This document shows, in pieces, positions 58,114-64,000 of a stretch of DNA of 64,000 nt. Made by a program: the position numbers and the translations under genes. The notes under the pieces were generated by a model. It was not told the origin of the DNA. It ran no database searches and saw nothing but the letters and a program-made list of their open reading frames with translations. Each line of letters opens with the position of its first letter. Within the stretch, counting starts at the first letter, position 1. Source of the stretch: Daldinia sp. FL1419 (lineage: Eukaryota > Ascomycota > Sordariomycetes > Xylariales > Hypoxylaceae); assembly GCA_025201765.1 (NCBI GenBank), contig MU623365.1, positions 62,001 to 126,000 on the forward strand, given 5' to 3'.

Positions 58114-61100
58114 TATGATTTAGTGGTTGTACTTAAAAAACGATGGTTGCCGATGTGTTGTGTGCTGTGCTTTGGTGGTTGATGCTTGGGTATGTACTAA
58201 AGAGGGCCCTGCGTAGAAGGCAGTGGCTGTACTGTACCCTTGGCGCGTTGGTTGGCTTATGTTCTGCGTCAAAAAGTCGCCTGTGGATTGGAGATCCAAT
58301 AATTTAGAATAACTTGTCCGTGTTGTGAAATGTTGCTGGGTTGGTGGTCGACCTAGGTGTCTAATGGTAGAACTGCGACCGCTGGAGATCAGTAAAAGAA
58401 AACGGCAGGAAGCGCGAAATTTTGGTGGAAAGAAAGTTTTGGGGGCAATGGCGCTGGAAGGGAGGGGCAGGGCACCCTCTAAATATGCCAGAACTCAGGC
58501 TTGCTGATTTTCCCAAATCACTGATCACTGAGAGAGGGGGTGCTCCGGGGTTATCTGCACTATGGTGGACTAAGTACCTAAGTCACTTTTCCTAGCGACG
58601 TCCTAGGTACATAACGTCAGGTACTTTCACCCCTGGATAAACAACTATTTTACTAGCACAGCATCGCCAATGCATTTTTAATGAAATATTTATGTGCATT
58701 AAAGATCGTCTAATCTATCATCTCATCTTATTTGCACCAAAATCACATAAGTCTACGTGATGTTAGATAGATTCAAGTTGTCAAGTTGACATTTGATTCT
58801 TGTAGTGTCACCCGAAAAAAGATATATATCGCGCCTGGACTTGAGAGAGGGGCATCGAAATCAGCCCAGCCCCATTACCCGTAGAAGGAAGGGGCCGAAA
58901 AATTAATAATAATAAAAATCAGCAGGCACAAATGGAACCAGCCCAATTTGATGCAGCTTCATGGTACTTCCCCTCTGCATCATTTTATTATTCTCGCAAG
59001 TCACCTGCTATCAACTTCAATATGCGACATTGAAATTTGATACGTGCTAGCCTTGTTGTACCTTTTTTGTGTTGTGTTTCGATGATTATTATGGGTAATT
59101 CTCTTGATCTCATTGAGTTCAAATGCTGTGGGTGACATATTGATAAGATCGCAAGCGCTGTTCCGAGTTTGTAGTGACTTTAGAGAAGGACTTTGAAAAA
59201 TTGCATCACTGGATGCGCTGGAGAAGCTCAGAAGTACCTGAAAATTTGGTGTTCCCAGCGTCTTGTCAATTTCAATTAGATGGTTGCACCCGCCCAGTGC
59301 AAGCTTGCAAATCGATTGGCTCGGCGGGGAAGGTGCACCTGTAGTCCATCAAATCACATCAGCGCCTCTAGTGAGCGTCTAAAGCGGCGGCAACTGCCGA
59401 CCCTTCTCATCCCCATCACCTACCGAATTTTTCAGGGTCAAACCAACTCCCCCCAACACCCTTCTCAGTTGTTCGCTCCAGTGTTGCCCTAGTGTATACA
59501 CAGCGGGTTCAGCACCTTTCTGACCTTTCTGACCTTTCGATCGAAATTTCAAAATTTTCTTCATCGATCCTATCCACCACTACTAGCACAAGCTCCAAAA
59601 TGCTACGGTCACCAACTAATAAAAATCTCAGTAGATCAGTACCTACATGTAGCTGCTGATTATTTATCAGCGTACCATTACCACCGTCCTACCCCACATC
59701 ATGTAGGCATTACCATCATACCTCTGTTGCAGTCCACAGCATATCAATGCCTTCTCTTATTTTTGCATGTCTTATTAGTGTTCGAGTGCTTGCACCGATA
59801 AAACAGCGTTGCCGGCTACATACTTGTTCATATGCTAGGCCATCTACCCAGCTGATCAGAACGGATGGCTAAGCATCTCTTAATCAATCCGCCATTTCCA
59901 ATCTTCCCAGATCATTAGCTCTAGGCTCATCAGTGAGACTTACAGCGTATTGCAACTTGAGATGCTTTAGGTACCTCTTATTTCCCAAGCCCTAATCTAA
60001 CCAGAGCAGGCTTGATATATAATGGTAACCTATATTATCCTCGCCGCACTCTTTACGTATTCCACCACCTAATAGGCGCTGGCTTTTACGACCTGAAGTG
60101 CCTTCCATTTATTCCCGTACAGTCTTTCTTGAGGCATCATCGAATACCTTCTGCTACCTACGCCGCATGTGGTTTGACGATCCAAATTATCTTACTACAT
60201 TTCATTTGGAACCTAACGAGAGAAATCTATTCTATAACTACTAAACACTGTTTAAAAAAATTGCTCGAGATGGTATAACGGCCTTCAAAGATAAAATGAC
60301 GCCCTACCGAACGAACGAAATAATAGGTACCTAACCACCCTACGTAGACTTTTAGGTTAAGGTAAACCAACATCATTAGGTAGGCTACCACTATTTAAAT
60401 TATTCTTATTGCGGTTCAGTAATTTTAGCTATTGGTAATTTTCTTGGTAAGCCATAATAGTTGCCACCCCTAGCAGTTGTCTTCGCTACGTAACTTGATA
60501 ATCTTCAGCCAACATGTTAACCTAGGTTGTCAGCTCTATTCCAAGACAGTAACTTTGGTTACCCATCTACCTATAATAAGCATAACCCGAACAGCACGGT
60601 CTAATGACTCAGTACCTAATCAAAGATAATAACAATATACATACTTTACAGTTGATGTTGTCATTTTATACGTGTCGATAGAAAGATCTTCTCATGGTAG
60701 GTTTTGCTCAGATGAAAATAATACCAAATATTAGTTAACAAATGCAATCTCGGGAGTCGTCACTTCGATACCAGTACATAATATTCAGAATCCATCACCG
60801 TTACTCGATAAAAGTAGACGTGCTACTTCTAAAGATATGAAGCTTTGAGTAGATGTGCTGAGTGAGACCCAGCATCTAACCGTTGATATCTTGCGGGTCA
60901 GAGGTTTCATGTTACCCCTCATTCACGACTATCAATCTCAGCATCTGCACTTCTGCCGCATAATGCATAGTATCGGACGATGGCCGCGCAGGAACGGCCT
61001 CCCTACCATGAAAGAATAAAGCCACTAGTAATAGCCCACATAGGCTCGAGCACTGACTGGTGTTGGAATCTGAAGAGCAAGTTGATTCGACATATACAAG

Positions 61101-61482
61101 TTCTCTTAAGATGCTGAATACTCATTACGTACCTTATTCTATTCAGTGGAATTCCGCCCCAACACAAGTGCCAATAAGAGATTAGAAAATACGAACGAGT
61201 TACTCTCCAACACAAACTAATACAAGCAATATGCCTATCTCCATCATGAAAAAAAACCGCCAGTAAATTCTATGACCAGTCCTTTTGTCCATGAATTGTC
61301 TGATTCATCTGTGGAGTTTCACGATCATATTGATGGAGCTAACTTCTACATAGTATGTAAACGTGATCTACGTACAGCACAACAAACTATCTGAAGAATT
61401 ATATGGTCTGATTTTCTTCGAAATTACAAGCTATCATAATAAACTGGGTCCGTAAACCACAAGAAAGCGATCTCAAATGTCT

Positions 61483-61525
61483 GCCTACCTAAGGTTAGGT
61501 ACCTAGGCCTGCTAGGTAGGTACCT
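61483..61525. repeat. TACCTAGG palindromic cluster
   Basis: Overlapping CTACCTAAGGTTAGGTACCT and GCTAGGTAGGTACCTG units. Confidence 0.7.
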
Positions 61526-62025
61526 GATGTTACGTATTAATCTATACGTTACACAAGGGCATTTGCTAGACCCATCTGACGCCATTGAGTCTCGGAGAAT
61601 CCACTCTTCCGTTCCGGATACTTACCAGACCCACGTGAGGAACCCGCACCGCGCGTCTCATCCGAGGATGCGTGTGTGCCGGGGCAGGCAGGAGCATTAA
61701 AGGCCCTACCTAAAGCGCTGTTCCTGACCGCCAATCAGATCTGCAAAATGCAGCTCTTTTATTTTACGTGCAGCACGAAAAATAAATGGGAATGATTTTT
61801 GCAAATTACATAGAAAGGTCTGATGTTGAAATAGATGCGATATCTATGAAATCCGGCCATATTATCCAAGTACTTAGGTACCTACCTACGCAGGTGATAG
61901 GAGGTATGTTTTGATTTCATCTATTTTCAGTAGCGTTTAGCGCGTATTTTTCCCTAACGCGAAGCTCGAGTTTCCTAACACTGTTTCTTTAGAGCCGGAT
62001 TGCCGATAGCGCCTACCTCATATGT

Positions 62026-62060
62026 CTACCTAGGTAGGTACCTACATAGCCTACCTACCT
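62026..62060. repeat. TACCTAGGTAGGTACC palindromic cluster
   Basis: CTACCTAGGTAGGTACCTAC followed by CCTACCTACCTG, about 640 bp before the het-C start. Confidence 0.75.
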
Positions 62061-62695
62061 GATATTGTACAGTAAAAGATCTATTATATTGCACAGTATA
62101 TCGTTAACTCTCTTGTACTTCTACTTATCTTTCTCGAGATATGGTGCTGGTGAATAAAAGTCACAAGTACCTGCACAAATTCCAGTACTTGCTCTTTCCG
62201 CGCTCGCATACAAATCGTTTCAGTTATGATCAAATATGGTCCACTTTAAACCTGTCTGGCGGGCTTGGCAGACATATGCATAAGTTACACGAGTTGGAAC
62301 ACGAACCAACCAAAGAGCTTGTTGCCCTTCGTCGTACCCCCGCCGTACTTCCTCTAAAACAGACGATCCGTTGTACTAGCACAACTATCACCGGGATTAT
62401 GTTACCCAGCACAGCTAAGCTCTGCTACCCCTCCCCCTCCTTTCTTTCCTTCCTAGACTCCCCTAACATCCTAAGGGCCTCCAAGTACATACATAGGTAG
62501 TACTGCCAGTCAGTCACTTAATGGTATCACGTCACCCCCGAACATCATCAGCTTATTGTCATAGTATTTCCTAGAACCATACGTTGGCCTCTTTCCTCAG
62601 TTGATCTGGTTTGAGGTCAAAACTCCAACTAAACCCATATTGTATTATCACAAAAGCAGTATCATTATTCTCAGCATTATTCTCAGTATAACAAA

Positions 62696-64000
62696 ATGAT
62701 CACCCTTAAGCCTTTCCCCGCCTTTTTGGGGTTGGTTTTTCTTTTTGTCTTTGCTCGACCGGCTCTCGCCTTTGGTGCTGGTAACATTGCCGGTATGCTT
62801 TATCTACAAGTCAATGATTCTTCTGTAGCGCAATTTCGGTGTTGATAGACCTAACATTCTCTTCATAGGTATCTCCAAAATCGAGGGACAGAACTGTTAG
62901 TATTTCCCCTAATCCGAACTATAAGATCGTTCCGCGGTAGGATATCTAACTTGTATTTAGGGCGTCATGGAGATATCGAGGATACCCTTCTTTCCATCCT
63001 GATGGCACGAGCCGTTGGAGGCAAAAAGTTCAGCAAGCTTATGGTCTCTCGTGTCTACTTTGGCAACTGGCTTCGAGATTACTCGCAAGCCATCGATGTC
63101 GGTACGGTCAAGTCGGTCTCTGCTGAAGCTATCCGACTTCTCCTATGTGTTCTTGGATTCATGACCTTCGGTTATGGTTCCAAGGAATTTGAAGTTACTG
63201 CCGAGCGCCTTGGTTGCTACCGACCCGAAGACCATATCGACAATCCCAAGAACTATGCCGATAACGAAGATGCGCGTCAATACTACGAAAAATTACGTGG
63301 GCCCGTTGACGAAAGTGTTGAATTAGCTATTGACCAGGAGACGGGAATGAAGAACTATATCGCCAATGAGAATGCAGGAATTATGACTTCGGCGCTCCAT
63401 GTCAGACGTCTATTTGGCCGCTGTATCGAACTTGGTCGGTCTTACAAGGAGAACAACAGGAAAAGTGATCTATACGAGGCTTTACGACTACTCGGAACTG
63501 GTCTTCACTGTCTCGAAGGTAACGTATTTAATCTCGCTTGAAGCGAGATACTCCTTTTTTCTAGATCTAGTTAATGCTAACTTATCATTGAACAGATTTC
63601 CTGGCCCACAGTAACTATACCGAGTTGGCGCTCATCGAGTTGGGCGAACGACATGTCTTCCCACACGTCGGTAGAGATACCAAAATTCAAATTCCTGGTG
63701 CTCGACATGACGTCTACCCTTGTGTTACTGGAACTTTTGGTGGTGTTGACTTCTTGCACTCCGTCACGGGAGAAGGTTAGCTACATTCTACGAAACCCAC
63801 CTTGAACATTGGGCTGATATATCTAACTAATTTTAGTTTCCGACAAGTTAACGCAAAACGAAATCCAAGAACTTGAAGGCACTCTACAGGAAAACTCAAA
63901 GAACGATACAAGCATCCTAGAGGGGCTTATCGACAAGATTCCAGATGGTATTTTCGGTGGCGACAACAAGAAGCAGAAGCTGGAAAATATCCAGAGCAAC
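62696..64000 (+). CDS. het-c: HET-C family protein (heterokaryon incompatibility), cut by window end
   Basis: Exons 62696-62792, 62869-62895, 62961-63518, 63596-63775 and 63837 onward, running off the window. The start MITLKPFPAFLGLVFLFVFA continues RPALAFGAGNIAG, a signal peptide followed by the invariant HET-C opening; the next exons give ISKIEGQNWRHGDIEDTL. Further HET-C segments are SRVYFGNWLRDYSQAIDVGT, FEVTAERLGCYRPEDHIDNP, GMKNYIANENAG, DFLAHSNYTELALIELGERH and VTGTFGGVDFLHSVTGE. Neurospora het-c alleles trigger incompatibility, with specificity in a variable stretch downstream of what is visible. HGDIEDTL and the metal-like His/Asp pattern recall the Het-C/phospholipase C-zinc-dependent fold. 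The five-exon pattern is confident, the C-terminus unseen. Confidence 0.94.

Larger units (their letters stand above)
58114..62695. other. 4.6 kb gene desert upstream of het-C
   Basis: No coding frame with recognisable homology. A CT/AC-rich leader-like stretch ends at an ATG at 59600, but the frame stops after about 19 codons. Dense TACCTAGGTAGG clusters at 61483-61525, 61871-61893 and 62026-62060. Confidence 0.45.

Noticed and set aside
62141..62500. 119-residue open frame upstream of het-C
   Set aside because: Composition is unlike a folded protein and it lies in palindrome-rich intergenic DNA; no family motif.

Overview
The window is from a filamentous ascomycete, most likely a Sordariomycete (perhaps Xylariales; this last step is inference). 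The evidence is short 47-110 bp GT-AG introns with CTRAC-like branch points, a fused three-domain HIS4/his-3 type histidine gene, an ADA3/NGG1 gene, a het-C gene, a GH7 cellulase, and many intergenic TACCTAGGTA-like palindromes of the kind seen in this class. All exon joins were worked out by eye from splice signals and family conservation. No transcripts or database searches were available.

Layout. 1-8 kb: an AusD-type SAM methyltransferase, a small unknown beta-rich protein, a tRNA-like Pol III unit, an iron-sulphur L-serine dehydratase with long inserted linkers, and an F-box/2EXR-like protein. 8-28.6 kb: a housekeeping block of GUP1-like MBOAT acyltransferase, the his-3/HIS4 trifunctional enzyme, TAF9, lipin phosphatidate phosphatase, a fibronectin-III/coiled-coil membrane protein, the twin-CX9C protein CMC1 and saccharopine dehydrogenase LYS1. 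This block is interrupted by a 3.2 kb gene desert with an assembly gap (21555-21564) flanked by two corrupted copies of the same sequence.

29-37 kb is an accessory region. It holds a tandem pair of tiny CxxCxCW proteins, an HNH-like module joined in frame to an aminoglycoside-phosphotransferase-like kinase, a convergent pair of uncharacterised paralogues with identical exon architecture, and a coiled-coil protein. 37-43.6 kb holds an FAD-linked oxidoreductase and a Tri3-like acyltransferase, tail to tail (possibly a small secondary-metabolism module), then an AT-rich, RIP-like block and a GH7 endoglucanase. 43.6-49 kb is almost empty apart from one 98-residue two-exon gene missed by a simple ORF scan. 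49-64 kb returns to conserved genes: ADA3, urease and an HMG-box protein. A 4.6 kb desert follows, and then a het-C gene cut by the window end.

The genes mostly serve separate housekeeping roles: amino-acid synthesis and breakdown, nitrogen release from urea, lipid remodelling, SAGA/TFIID transcription and mitochondrial copper handling. The regions most worth following up are the paralogue pair at 34.5-35.9 kb, the CxxCxCW pair at 29.8-30.8 kb and the HNH-kinase gene at 31.2-33.1 kb.
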